DNA from: Sisyra terminalis
Lineage: Eukaryota > Arthropoda > Insecta > Neuroptera > Sisyridae
NCBI GenBank assembly: GCA_958496175.1
Contig: OY292278.1
Span: 29,140,001 to 29,204,000, forward strand
DNA length: 64,000 nt
Direction: 5' to 3'
A model generated the notes under the pieces. The model was not told the origin of the DNA, made no database searches, and was given only the letters and a program-made list of their open reading frames with translations. Position 1 is the first letter of the stretch. The number at the start of each line of letters is the position of its first letter. Positions 35,283-46,685 of this stretch are shown one piece after another. Made by a program: the position numbers and the translations under genes.

Positions 35283-35900
35283 TTATTTCCCGTCTTTGGT
35301 TCCTTGATAGTAAATGTGATGAGCAAAATTAAGACGTAGAATTGGTGCAAAAGCACTTAACCACGTTATTATAACATTGGATGACTCCGCTGCAGAACAT
35401 TTGAGCAGTTCTGCCGTTTTGCACATATGGATTGCGAAAAACGGACGTTGGAGTATTGGGTGGTCCATTTGTGTAATAATCGAGTAAAATTCCTTATCGT
35501 GAACTTTTTTGATTTGAATAAAATCGTGAATTTCGTTCAATAGTAACATTTCACCGCTGCTTTTGGAAATAATGAAACAAAGCATTGGAACTTGATAACT
35601 GGTATTATAGGCAATATGATATTCACATTTAAAGTAATTATAGTTTTGATCAGATTGTTTTATTAAATTTTTTTCGCTGCAGTTTTCTAACGTTTCTTCT
35701 TCAAGATAGTCTAAAAGACTGTCTGAAGTGTTTCCATATTTTATATCCTTAACTTTAATGTGTGATGTTTTCTTTAAATATTTGCCATTTACGTGTTCTA
35801 TCAACGTCCATCCGTCATAATATTTGGTTGATAACTCAAAAATATTTCCTATATTTTTCAAAAATTGATCATAACTGATAGTTCCATCAAATTCTGACAT
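35283..35900 (-). CDS. ATG10: Ubiquitin-like-conjugating enzyme ATG10 (E2-like)
   Basis: Single exon; the ATG at 35900-35898 gives 205 residues. ATG10 is the cytosolic E2-like enzyme that transfers ATG12 from ATG7 to ATG5 in autophagosome formation. The decisive stretch is HPILQRPFFAIHMCKTAELL near residues 147-166: animal ATG10 proteins have HP-L--PFF--HPCKT around the catalytic cysteine, here Cys160. LCFIISKSSGEMLLLNEI corresponds to the central strand region, and ITWLSAFAPILRLNF matches the conserved C-terminal block. The Pro normally before the catalytic Cys is Met. Length matches the family. It is tail to tail with PWP1. A non-ATG upstream extension of the frame is not used here. Confidence 0.9.
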   Translation of the reverse strand: MSEFDGTISYDQFLKNIGNIFELSTKYYDGWTLIEHVNGKYLKKTSHIKVKDIKYGNTSDSLLDYLEEETLENCSEKNLIKQSDQNYNYFKCEYHIAYNTSYQVPMLCFIISKSSGEMLLLNEIHDFIQIKKVHDKEFYSIITQMDHPILQRPFFAIHMCKTAELLKCSAAESSNVIITWLSAFAPILRLNFAHHIYYQGTKDGK

Positions 35901-38049
35901 ATTCGATGTCAATGTTTATAAGTGGATTAAGCTTTGACAACTTTCAAAGTATGTAAATTGGCAATTTATTAATTATTTTTTTAATAGTTGAAAAAAATAT
36001 TTTCATTAGGAACTAATTTGACACTTATGTCACTTGATTGACGTATGGCAATTTATTGATTTGTGGCCTTTACAAGATGATACACAACATAAACAGTTCA
36101 TTGACATCCATTAAGCAAGAATTACATTTTTGGAATTTGTAAAAAGTAACGACGAAATATTTTGGTTTTTTTTTTGTCATTCAAGAGTTCTGGAAAAAAA
36201 TTTGTCTCTCGCATATTGTCCAGGAAAACCCTTCTAACTTGACCTTTAGAACTTTTCTATATATATTAAAATTTCGTTTTGCGCCATTGGTTTTTTTGTC
36301 GCTTGAGATTTTTGAAAGAAAAAATATTATTGCTTGTTTATTTTTCCGGAAAAATCCATTTGAAGAAAAAGCTCGATTTGGGTCATTTCCCAAATATAGA
36401 ATGCTTAAGGCATTTAGTAGCATCTTGCGACTTATATAGCAGTTACGGAGCGATCCAATACTGCTTGATGACCACTGAGGAAGATTGCTAGGCAATCGAT
36501 GTACGTATCTTGGCATGACGTCAGTGATTCAATTGTTTGAACTTTTATTCAAATTTGTGTTTATAGTTTGGTTTGGTAAATTATGTTACATAAAAAGGAC
36601 CACAATATATTTTACATATTGTATAAACAATAAAATTATACGATACTAGAATTCAGTTGACAAAAAAATCACGAGTTGAATTAAAAAAAAATAGAAAATG
36701 AGACGTTGCCAAATTTTGAAACTGCTTATAGCTACTTGTACCTATTTGGCTATATTTTTGTTTAGAAAAGATTAAAGTAGTTGAGCTTATGATTTTCATT
36801 TTGTCTTAAAAACATCGCCAACATACAACTTCTTACCACTGGGGGTTCGAAAATGTTCACACCTTTCATTCTAACGCTTAAAAAAGTGGTGGGTGAGTCT
36901 CATGTTAAAAAGAGATAGTATTCGAATCAACAATGGAAGCCAACTGGCAAATAATCGGTTTTTGTCTTTAATTTAATCTGGAGCATAATAGTCTTATATG
37001 GAAAAGCCCGCTCATCAGGTATATAAGCAAAAGGTCACAGAAGAATTTAAATTAAAATTTTGACAACAATCAAAGCGATTTAAAATAGTTATTTACTAAG
37101 CGATTATTTGAAGTACGATTGTTAAAAAAAATGCGTTTTGTAAATGAATTTGTGCTTTTTAATTAAATTTAAATATTAAGTGACTGCATCTTATAAATAA
37201 AGTATTTTATATCCAAAAAGTATAGATTACCTCTTTTTAAGAAGAGCCTTAACGGAAATCTCATTTCTGATTTGAGAAAATCTCACTACGAAAATATCTC
37301 GTGATATCTCGATTATAATAATAGATAAACGTAAAAATAAATATTATATATGTCGACAAAGAATCTATTTAAATACATACGTGTGAGTGAAAAAAACATA
37401 GAAATGAAAACCAAATATAATAATTATTGTCTCAAATTAACCAATTATGGTCATTTGCCAGTTGTGTCAATGTTGGTTGTGAATGTTGCACGGGTAGCTA
37501 CTTGTAACCACAAATTTACTAATACTAATCCAGGGTACCAAAAGTACGTATTCAAAATGGAACTCTAGACTTACAAGTCTCTCCTCCTTGGCTATATCTT
37601 TTATCGATTTATAACAGTCATTCATAGTCAGTGATGATAATTTATTTATATTGCATTAGTTATGAATAAGCTTTTTGGTTCAGTAAAAGAATAAATATCG
37701 ATATAAGGATTAAATCTTTATTTTGAAGATTGAAAACGAAAAATATAATACATTTATTTTTTCAATACAATACAATAAAATCAATGCTTTATAATGATGT
37801 GGTACTCAACTATAGAGGAAGTGGCGGAACAAGACAATATCATACAATATTTTATTTACAAATAATGTAAGTTTGCATTAAATTCAGTTAAGCAATATGA
37901 ATTCCTTTAAAATAGTGTATATTGCCCCATCACTTCTCAGTAATATTCCTACAATTATTATGCATGGCTTCAGTCTCTTACGGTTTTATACATATTACAA
38001 TTAAAATATATGTTTCTATAATACATACATATACAACAATTACTTTAGC
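35901..38049. other. Intergenic repeats, no gene seen
   Basis: It contains a family B copy (36430-36660), a remnant of the GGCAACGTTGC MITE (about 36655-36725) and AT-rich DNA. Short open frames at 36181-36516 and 37350-37568 overlap repeats or lack any family signature. Confidence 0.5.
36430..36660 (+). repeat. Family B repeat, copy with intact (empty) insertion site
   Basis: Blocks ATAGCAGTTACGGAGCGATC, GATGACCACTGAGGAAGATT and GTGTTTATAGTTTGGTTTGG lead to TTACATAAAAAGGACCACAA and TTTTACATATTGTATAAACA. The copy at 60400 has the same order but is split by a family A MITE exactly in the TTACATAAA..GACCACA segment. Confidence 0.65.
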
Positions 38050-38219
38050 CCACTAGTGGCCGAGTGATTTAGGTTATCGCTCCAAGACTGGTAGATCCTG
38101 AGTTCTAATCTTGTAATGAGCAAATTTTGAAGTTGCCAGGAAATGCTCGATTTACGAATTTTTATTAACTTTACAATCGTTAAAGACCTATTACAAAAGC
38201 GACGGTAACTAACAATTAT
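38050..38219 (+). mobile_element. tRNA-derived SINE, copy 5, next to the hAT gene
   Basis: A box AGTGGCCGAGTGATT, degenerate B box GAGTTCTAATCTT, body with GCTCGATTTACGAATTTTTA and the 3' end AAAGCGACGGTAACTAACAA. It ends only a few bases from the transposase stop codon at 38225. Confidence 0.7.
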
Positions 38220-38224
38220 TATTA

Positions 38225-40171
38225 CTAATTATTTATTTCGTCAAGAGTAATGTCATCTATAAACATATTAGTATTAAGGAATACTATTTCGTTAAGCTTA
38301 TTTGGCTTTAACATATTACGCCTAGCGTTTAGAGTAAGTCCAGTCTTAGAAAATAACCTTTCCAAAGGTACTGAGTTTGCCGGTATTGAAAGATATTTCA
38401 ACGCTAACTTGGCGAGTTCGGGAAATATTCTTTCGTGGGATTGCCAGTATAGCAATGGATTTTCTTTGCGTGGCAACAATTGAGATTCAACATACTGCTT
38501 AACCATTGCCACAGCCGTGACTGTAGGCTGTGAACGAGCTGTGAGTTGCGAAATTTCCCGATCGAAATGAATCCAAGGATCATCTTCGTCTGGTTCAAGA
38601 GATAATGTATTAGTAGTATTCATAGAATTTTGCTGTATTTGTTCACCTCTGCTTAACAATGTTATCAGCTCATCCGTAACCAACTGCTGTGCATTGTTTG
38701 CATTTTCTTCAGTTCCGAATCCAGCTTTCTTAAAACGTGGATCTAAGAACGTTGCTTTAGCTACCACTTCCGTTGTTTCCAAGCTAGCGAAATGGCCAGA
38801 CACTACATCTAGAAGAGTCCCTTTCAAGTCCTTACCAATTTGCGTTGGTATAGGAAGAACTCGTAGTTTGTGTTGTAAGCTTCTGATAAGTGGCACTATT
38901 TTTGAAATAGTGACAAACTTTTCGGAAGATAATTCCTCGATAATTCGTAGTAGTGCTTTTAGAACTATCACGCAATCCGCGATGATGGTCCATTCTACTC
39001 CGGACAAATTTTCTGGTGTTGAGTTTGATGTCAACTCGGTTAATGCCACTGATAAGGGTTGTTTTAACTCCAATAGTCTTTCAAGCATAGTATAAATGGA
39101 GGTCCAACTAATGGGTACATCTTGCTTAGGTTTTAAATTTGGTACACCTAATAACAATTGCTTTTCACGCAATTTGTTTGTAGCTAGCATATTGTGCTTA
39201 AAGTGGCCTATGATACCACGGCATTTCAACAAAATTCTGGACAATTCTGTGGAATTAGATATGACCTCATTTACTAAATGATTCAATGTATGTGCTATAC
39301 AGGCATAATGATATTTGTGAAGTTCTGTTAGAACTACATTTTTTATGCTAGCCGCGTTATCTGTGACCACAGTAATAATTTTATCAAAAATACCATATTC
39401 ATGAAATATAGATTTTAATACTTCTCCGGTATTTGCACTTGTATTCGAAGCCGTCACTTCTCGAGTGTCCAAAACTGTAGATATTAATTTGTAATCATTA
39501 TTAATATAGTGGATGGTTAAAGTTATATACGATTTTTGATTGTCTGGTTGCCAATAATCAGTAGTTGCAGATATGTGATCAATATGTTCCAGATCTCTTA
39601 ATATTTTTGAACGGATCTCGTTATAATGCTGTGGGATTAAAGTAGTACTCAAAGTTTTTTTAGATGGTAAAGTATACTTCGGGTTTAATTTTTGACAAAA
39701 ACGTGTAAAGCCTTTATCTTCCACTAGACGTAAGGGTTGATAATCAAGGACTATCATTTCAACAACCGACTTATCAAGATCATGTATTTGATTATTCGTT
39801 AATTCACTATTATTCTCATCATTTATAGCCGATACCGATTGTTCTCTTTTCCGTTTTACTGGTAGTATTATGTTTGGTAGTGGTAGTATTATATTTGATA
39901 GTGGCGGTTCATCTCTTGGTGGATTCAAAGTGTTCACTGATATAGTCGAAGACTGCATAGTTATACTTTTTTCAGAGTTAACTAAGGGTTTAATCGTATC
40001 ATCTTGTACGTGGATGTAAGAATGATTTCTTCTTAAGTGTTCTTTCAAATTTGTGGTGTTACCGGAGAATTTGTACGATTTATTACATTTAGTACAGGTA
40101 ATATTTCTTTTTTCAGAATCAGAGATGAAGTAATTCCAAACAAAAGATCTTTTCTTCGATGGTCGCATCAT
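38225..40171 (-). CDS. hAT-superfamily transposase with BED zinc finger, intact
   Basis: An uninterrupted 648-residue frame from MMRPSKK to EINN. The N-terminus is a BED DNA-binding finger (Trp12; Cys26-x2-Cys29-x15-His45-x4-His50). The RNase H-like core shows Asp205 in ATTDYW, Asp271 in VVTDNAAS and the hAT CxxH motif at Cys291-His294. A late core block ATFLDPRFKKAGF is at 473-485. Residues 565-635 are the hATC dimerisation region (NPLLYWQ, then PLERLFSKTGLTLNARRNML). These enzymes cut and paste elements with 8-bp duplications. All key motifs are present, so it may be active, recently active or domesticated. I could not find its terminal repeats; a SINE adjoins the 3' end. Confidence 0.92.
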   Translation of the reverse strand: MMRPSKKRSFVWNYFISDSEKRNITCTKCNKSYKFSGNTTNLKEHLRRNHSYIHVQDDTIKPLVNSEKSITMQSSTISVNTLNPPRDEPPLSNIILPLPNIILPVKRKREQSVSAINDENNSELTNNQIHDLDKSVVEMIVLDYQPLRLVEDKGFTRFCQKLNPKYTLPSKKTLSTTLIPQHYNEIRSKILRDLEHIDHISATTDYWQPDNQKSYITLTIHYINNDYKLISTVLDTREVTASNTSANTGEVLKSIFHEYGIFDKIITVVTDNAASIKNVVLTELHKYHYACIAHTLNHLVNEVISNSTELSRILLKCRGIIGHFKHNMLATNKLREKQLLLGVPNLKPKQDVPISWTSIYTMLERLLELKQPLSVALTELTSNSTPENLSGVEWTIIADCVIVLKALLRIIEELSSEKFVTISKIVPLIRSLQHKLRVLPIPTQIGKDLKGTLLDVVSGHFASLETTEVVAKATFLDPRFKKAGFGTEENANNAQQLVTDELITLLSRGEQIQQNSMNTTNTLSLEPDEDDPWIHFDREISQLTARSQPTVTAVAMVKQYVESQLLPRKENPLLYWQSHERIFPELAKLALKYLSIPANSVPLERLFSKTGLTLNARRNMLKPNKLNEIVFLNTNMFIDDITLDEINN

Positions 40172-40989
40172 TTTACAATTTGATTGCTTCCTTTGCTTAA
40201 TTGAGCCAATCTGAAATATAAAGATTAATAAACAAGTTATTTGTTGTCACAAAACCCACAATTTGTAAGAAAAATATAAGGAGTACAAATATATAAGATA
40301 AGTTTTGAGATTTACTTGTAGTGGCTCGATCGTTAACAAAACAAAGGTGTATAGTTCGAAAAAAATCGATTAAGTACGAGTTTAACTTGTAGGTATTTAG
40401 ATGGTTTGTTCACCACGGGAAGCTAACAAGTATATCAACCGGTCGAATTTTTTCCCCAAAGCCTATTGTATATTAAAACTATTTTATTATATTATATTTA
40501 TTATATTATTATTAAAATCCCCTAAATTTGAACCTGATAAAATTTTCAATCAATTTATAAAACTTAATTAAGTGATATTCTATATCATTTTATAACATAA
40601 TTACTTGAATAGATTAAATATACAATAGTACAACTAAGTTTAACAGTCGAACCATAGAGGGCGGCAAAGTATTTTTATTAGAGTTGAAACTTTACTGCCT
40701 AGCTCAATTTAGCAAAAAATTCTGATAGAATAAAAGAATTTTCCGCCAAAAAATTCCCGTTGTCAAATGTTTCTCCCTAAATTTCGAGGAAAAACTCCCA
40801 AGTTGGCATCATTGGAAGCTAAGGTAATATATAAGCAAGGTTTATAAAATACACAGGTGGCCTCATGGTGGCTACGTGACGTATCCAGAAGAAATTCGTA
40901 CATATCTTCAAACTGATTCAATTTCAAAATTCTTCGTATGTCGTCATTTTTTTTCTAATGGAGCAACCTGTGTAATTTACAAACCTTGA

Positions 40990-41170
40990 TATATAAGAAG
41001 GTATTCCAATATTGCAATGCATGATGGGAAATGTATTAAGATGTGGCGCCGCCACGAGAGTGTTTCGAATACTAACTTTAACATATTGCTTTCTAAACTA
41101 ACCACGATGATGGGAAATGTGTTAAGATACAGCACCAAGTATCTACTTAGCACTTGTATACTTTTCCGAT
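40990..41170. repeat. Repeat with ATGATGGGAAATGTGTTAAG units
   Basis: Two units, GCATGATGGGAAATGTATTA followed by AGATGTGGCGCCGCCACGAG, and GATGATGGGAAATGTGTTAA, resemble the interior of the elements at 27424-28020 and 54311-54780. Confidence 0.5.
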
Positions 41171-41879
41171 GAGATATTATTTAAAAATAATAAACCACTG
41201 AAAAAGTGTTTAGCACTTCTAATTTTTAAATTATCCACTTCGGCGACATTCTACAATTTCTTTACTCGACGCAAATTTTTCATCCACATCTTTATTTTTT
41301 AATATTATGAAAAATATACCGTAACCCCAGTCTTCCTCAAGATAGGAGCCACGACACTATTTATCAGTGTTGCCAATCATTTCTTTTTCCATTACCCGTT
41401 GGAATTCGTTGCAATACACGAATTTGCCCGAATGAATAAGAAGTATTACCAAATTCAAATTTGGAAAAATAACTAATTAATATCAATTCTTTATCGTTCG
41501 ATTGACTCATTTATTATAATAACCAATAATTAGCTAGTAAAATTTATAATCTGAACTTATTTGTTTGATTCGATGTAAATTTAAAACATGAATACAGTAA
41601 TAAAGCACGTGCAAGATGACAACTATTGGTTATACCCAAAAATTCCCCAAGATTGAAATACCCACTGGATTACCCACAAGAAATAAATTTACCAGCAGTT
41701 CGGATAGTTACCCAAAGTTTAGTAACACTATTTACCCTCTGGACTGTGCAGAGGGTGAAAAAATAAAGACGATACAATCGTGATAATATAAAAAAAAATC
41801 AGTTATCTCGATGATATCTATATTGAGCCTGAACCAGCTACCTCATTTATAAGGTAATAGTATATTTTTTAATTGTTAT

Positions 41880-42000
41880 TTATCGTCGCTCTATAACTAC
41901 TAAGGTTCTTAGCGACTCTAGGGTTAATAAAAATCTGTAAACGACAAATATTGAAAATTTGCTCCATACGAGAATCGAACCCAACACCTACCAGTTTTGA
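41880..42000 (-). mobile_element. tRNA-derived SINE, copy 6, 5'-truncated
   Basis: Minus-strand body (CTATAACTACTAAGGTTCTT, then AATAAAAATCTGTAAACGA) and an intact B box (GAATCGAACCC). The A box is missing because the similarity stops after ACACCTACCAGTTTTGA. Confidence 0.7.
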
Positions 42001-44440
42001 ATAATATTTTATAAAGGATATTTGGCACGGGCGACGTGGTTCCCAGTTTGGGAAAGATTGAAGTAATCAATACATTTTTGATGATATTAAAAAAATAAAG
42101 ATTAGGATGAAAAATTTGCGTTGAGTGAAGAAAACGTAGAATGTTGCCGAAGCGGACAATTTAAAAAATAAGAAGTGATAAACACCAATTTTTCAGTGGT
42201 TTATCATTTTCAAATAATATCCCATCGGAAAAGTATTCAAGTGATAAGTTGATACTTGAGACGACAGTCTACAATCTCATACTGGAAGAATTAAATTCCT
42301 GTTTTCTCTTCATAAGGTTTACGTACAAGAGGTTCAGATTTTATGTCGTACTTTGAAAATTTATTATAATTAGTATTATCATGGTTATTTTCTCTTCTTC
42401 CACAAAGTTTCTACACTTTGGAGAAGATTCAATAAATTCGAAAACGTTATTAGAGAACATTACTTGGGCTAATGGTGTTAGTTATAATTTTTAAACCATA
42501 TGAATATCTATAGTATAATATATATAAAGCACACTGAAAATCATTATCTCACTATGTCCCAAACCTAAGATTAGTCATTTTTGAACATTTCAATCAAAAA
42601 TTTTTCAAAAAAATTGTTTGCACATTTGACTAATCGATTAAAAACAATAGATTTTCAAAAATCTTTTGAGTTTGGAATGAAAAGTAAAGATCACGTTTTT
42701 AAATATATTTTTTATGTGTCCCATAAAAGAAAATCATTGTCTTACATCTTTGCTAACAGTCGATATATGACCGCATCAGTAATCATTGAACGCTCTCATC
42801 GATTTTTGATAGTTAGCAATACTATCAATTATTTCAAATATTTAAGTCATCTTACACGTATTATAGTATCGATCCAAAAAAAATATAAAAATGATTTCAA
42901 GATTACATTTATAGTCGTCATTCCCTCAGATTGAAAGAAATAGAGGTATTTACTATATCTTAATAATAATTACACAGTAAAGTAAGTTGTCAGGTACAGT
43001 AAACTTAACAAAAATTCAAATGTAACAAAAGTTTATGTTCCAAGATTTTTTAAGTTATACTTCATTTCATCATTCCCTCACTTTAAATTGAAACGAGGGA
43101 ATGACGATATATGAGGTAATGGCTTTTAAACTAGTCGAATTTGACTTTTTTTATTTCTTTACTTCTTTAACCCTTATACAATTCACCGTTTTTTCCTGTT
43201 TAAGTATGAGAACATCATTTATATTGACTTTAGTGAAATTATTGATGTAAGTACAATGCAGATACATGTAGTTCATTTTGATGGGGGAAGACAACAAATA
43301 ATACCTTACAGAGGAGTATTATGTTTAACGTAACGATAATATTATTAGGGTCCAAACTTTTTGCTCACTATCAAACAATAACAGAGACAATTCAATAACC
43401 GTATGGTCTATAAAAAATGACCACTATATTGGTAAAATCTAGTTACACAAATACTACAAAACTAATATGTTTAACACAATTAAGTTATTGTCATTACTAT
43501 TAATTAGAAATTAGTTAGCGAGATGATAAATAATAATCCTTCTCAAAAAATACAACTCTAAAATTAAAGCTTTTGACAACCTTTGAAGTCGTTTTTTTTA
43601 AAATGGTTTAAGAATAGGTTGATAGAGAAGTGTTGATAAAAAAAATCAAGAAGCATATGACAAAAAGGAGACATGTGATCATTGGCCATCGTATGAAGTT
43701 AACTTAAGTCACTTAAAAATAATTTTAAAATTTATATCTTTTGAAGTCATTACCGACAATCAATTTGCTAAACCAACTTTCAGCAGAACAAACCATATAA
43801 TGGTAGTCATGTTTGTCCTTTTCTCTTATTTTTAACGTTAATTTCACTATTAATCTGTTGCTTAAATTATTCAAAAAACGGCTTTAAAAGCCTTAGTTCC
43901 AAACTCGTCTTTTCTAACGGGGATAAATTAATAAATTTACTAGAAATAGATAACGTTGAAACTATAATGGTAGACGCATATGAAGTTCAGTAATGAAATC
44001 ATTGGATATCCTGATTATAACCATTACTAATGAGTAATTTACTAATATATAGGTACAAATACAATATTTATTTCAAAGGCAATTTTAACAATTAGTAAGG
44101 TTTTTACGGAAAGAGGCCATCCATAAATTACTCCCCTCCACACCTCTTCCATCATTGTCGCAGGTAGCCACATTTTTGAAACCCCTTCTTTGGTAAGACG
44201 TTCTATATTTTATAGTTAGAAATAATTAAAATAAAACATTAGTTTCAAATTTTTCATTATAAAGCTTTTGGCCCCTCTTTGCCTTTGTCATACGATATTT
44301 CGTTGATTTCTTTCTCATATTCATTTATAATATCCTCTACTACTAGCTAAAGTCATTATTAAAAAATACAAAACCTTTTCTTGTAAATGCTTTCCTTTGT
44401 ATGAATCCTTATATTCTTGAGATTGCGTTTCTGTAACAAG

Positions 44441-45281
44441 TCAAAATATTCGAAAATAAATCAGCTGGTAAAGGTATGAACAAATATTAATGTTTTCACA
44501 TAATCGATGCAAATTCTTTAACATTTTACCTTCTGTTGTTGCAACCGATGTTCGTGCTGAAACTTCTGCAGTGTCTACTGTATAAGAATTTTCAAAACTT
44601 TCATTTTCCGAGGAATATTCTTTGCAGATTTTGCTGTTTACAATTCCGAAACTATGTTCTTCTTTGGTATTATTGAATGGAGATGAAATTGGATCGGTAA
44701 TCGTTTCATAAAATGAACCATCGGTTACAGTCTTCAATTTAGTTTCTACTTGAGAACATTTCATTTTAAAATCATAGCAAGATTGTACTTTCGCAGTACA
44801 AATGCAACATAACGGTTGACAATGGTTTTCAGCATCTAAACCCTGCAAATATTTTGGTTAATAAGGGTAGGTTTTTTAGATTAGGTTTATATTGATAGCA
44901 AATTAAAGCACTATAGCAAATTAAATGCACCCGATTGCAAATAAAATTAATTTTTCTGTAAATAAACTGCATTCCTTATTAATAAATTAGATTCACGTAG
45001 GACGCAATTCCTCATCAAAAGTAATTCAGCTTGCAATAGAATAAATTTTATAAATGCATTGTTAGAAAGAAAAATAGTAGTATAATCGTCTCGAATATCA
45101 TATAAATATAAGTTATACAAATCATATTTTTCTCAGTAATTACCGGTAAGAAATGTAAATGTTGTAGAACCTGTGCCACTGATAATTCATCACATTCTTT
45201 TAAACATTGTTGTAAAGGAACCATGACTTTGTATTTTTCCAAGCAAATTAAACATTTTTTTTCATATTTTAATCTCGACAT
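44441..45281 (-). CDS. ZAD (zinc-finger-associated domain) protein, two visible exons
   Basis: Exon 1 (45281-45144, phase 0) starts MSRLKYEKKCLICLEKY. Exon 2 begins at 44842 after TTTGCAG and reads GLDAENHCQPLCCICTAKV. Together they give the ZAD pattern: Cys10-x2-Cys13, then Cys-x2-Cys about 45 residues later (CCIC). ZAD is an arthropod-expanded dimerisation domain usually followed by C2H2 fingers in DNA-binding transcription factors. Reading exon 2 through to TGA at 44441 gives about 179 residues with no C2H2 finger. Alternatively a donor GTAAAA after 44530 leads to exons I cannot find. So it is either a ZAD-only protein, a partial gene or a remnant. Confidence 0.65.
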
Positions 45282-45653
45282 AATTCCAACCAATTCCAAC
45301 TATTTCACAATTTTACATTTAGTATAATTTTAACATAACTTTTGTTACACTCCTTTACGCCTTTACAAAATGTTACACAACATAAACTGTTCATGGGTGT
45401 TTTGTCTAATTTTTATAATTTAGTACAAAAAAAGGGAAATTTAAAAATAATTAAGTTATTATTCATTGTTGTTAATGCAAGGATAATACCAGAGCCACCC
45501 TTAAAGCAGAGCAATTGAATATCCGAATCAGAAGTCACGTATAATATATAAAACATAAAATACATACACAGTATAACACCAATCAACCAATCAATACCAA
45601 TATCCATAAAACAAGCAAGACTACGGTTCTTACAGCGTTACAATTTGAAAAAA

Positions 45654-45820
45654 CCTACTGATGGTCGAGTGGTCTAGGTGACCGCTCCAAAACTGTTAGG
45701 TGTTGGGTTCGATCTTCGTATCGAATAAATTTCTCGATATTTCTCGATTAAAGATTTTTGTAAACTCTAGAGTACCTAAGGACCCTAAGTAGTTATAAAG
45801 CGACGGTAATTAACAATTAA
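45654..45820 (+). mobile_element. tRNA-derived SINE, copy 7
   Basis: A box GATGGTCGAGTGGTCTAGG, B box GGGTTCGATCTTC, body with TCTCGATATTTCTCGATTAA and the 3' end TTATAAAGCGACGGTAATTA. This is one of the best-preserved copies. Confidence 0.8.
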
Positions 45821-45885
45821 AAAAACGATTTGAAAGCGGATTTATATAGATTTCGACGAAATGAAACGAAAATAATATTTTTGTG

Positions 45886-46117
45886 ACGCAAGTCACTTTT
45901 AGCACAGTCAAATCTGGCAAAAGTGCATTCTTTACTTTGCTATTAATTTAATTCCTGAATAAATCGGCCCCCAATGAAAATGTAGTCACTGAAAAAAAAT
46001 TATACCATATAAAAATTGAATTAACAAAAAAATCACGAATAGAATAAAAATTGAATAAAAAACAAAGTTGAAAATTCAATGTTGCCAGATTTGACTGTTC
46101 TAAAAGGGACCAGAGCC
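45886..46117. mobile_element. GGCAACGTTGC MITE, complete copy
   Basis: Left arm CACTTTTAGCACAGTCAAAT ... GCATTCTTTACTTTG and right arm CAAAGTTGAAAATTCAATGT ... TGACTGTTCTAAAAGGGA are inverted. The interior AATAAATCGGCCCCCAATGA matches 34600-34640. Confidence 0.65.
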
Positions 46118-46214
46118 AAATAAACATTCACCCCTGGACTCCTTGTGAAAAGTTTTTTAATACGAAGAAAAAATTAGGTGAAGCCGCTACCAATTACCTT
46201 TTTTTTGAAAGTCA

Positions 46215-46330
46215 AGAGGGTCCAAGGCATGGGTTCCTAACCGATTTTGGGCTATGCCCCACCTAGGCATTTCTAAAATCCTGATGCCCTCTCGTGATAT
46301 TTAAGTTTTGTTTCTCAAAATTTTACGGTT
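46215..46330. mobile_element. Fragment resembling a hAT non-autonomous terminus
   Basis: TGGGTTCCTAACCGATTTTG and GCCCCACCTAGGCATTTCTA resemble the GGTTCCCAACC-type ends of hAT elements known from many animals. No partner end or duplication was found nearby. Confidence 0.35.
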
Positions 46331-46685
46331 ATTCACCTAACGGAAGCTTAAAAGGTCATTAACTTAGTACCTAATAAACAAGCTTCTAAGGAGTCATCCA
46401 TGAAAGAGAAAAATAAAAAATGAAAGATCAGTTAAAAAATAAGGTTTCCAAACATATAATAGAGAACTGAAATGGAGAAATAACAAATATTTGATGGAAG
46501 ATTATTCTGAAATAAATGAAAAACAATTCACTGTTAGTAACTCATACTCGAATTATCCCATAGTCTTTGGTATAGTCAGCCGAAGGGGGCACGCTGGGCA
46601 CGTCTTACCCATCACCCACCAAAATATTGTCATGCCGGTGGGCCCTGCACCCGATGTTGGGAACGACGGATCTATATACAAAATA

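Larger units (their letters stand above)
40172..44440. other. Intergenic repeats, no gene seen
   Basis: It holds a repeat with ATGATGGGAAATGT motifs (about 40990-41170), a truncated SINE (41880-42000) and AT-rich DNA. The 117-codon frame at 42581-42934 starts without ATG and has no recognisable domain. No C2H2 finger array for the neighbouring ZAD gene was found here. Confidence 0.5.

Noticed and set aside
38694..39095. Plus-strand frames inside the hAT transposase
   Set aside because: Shadow frames opposite a strongly supported transposase frame.
42581..42934. 117-codon plus-strand open frame
   Set aside because: The frame opens with TTG rather than ATG, has repeat-like K/I/F-rich composition, no recognisable domain and no splice context.
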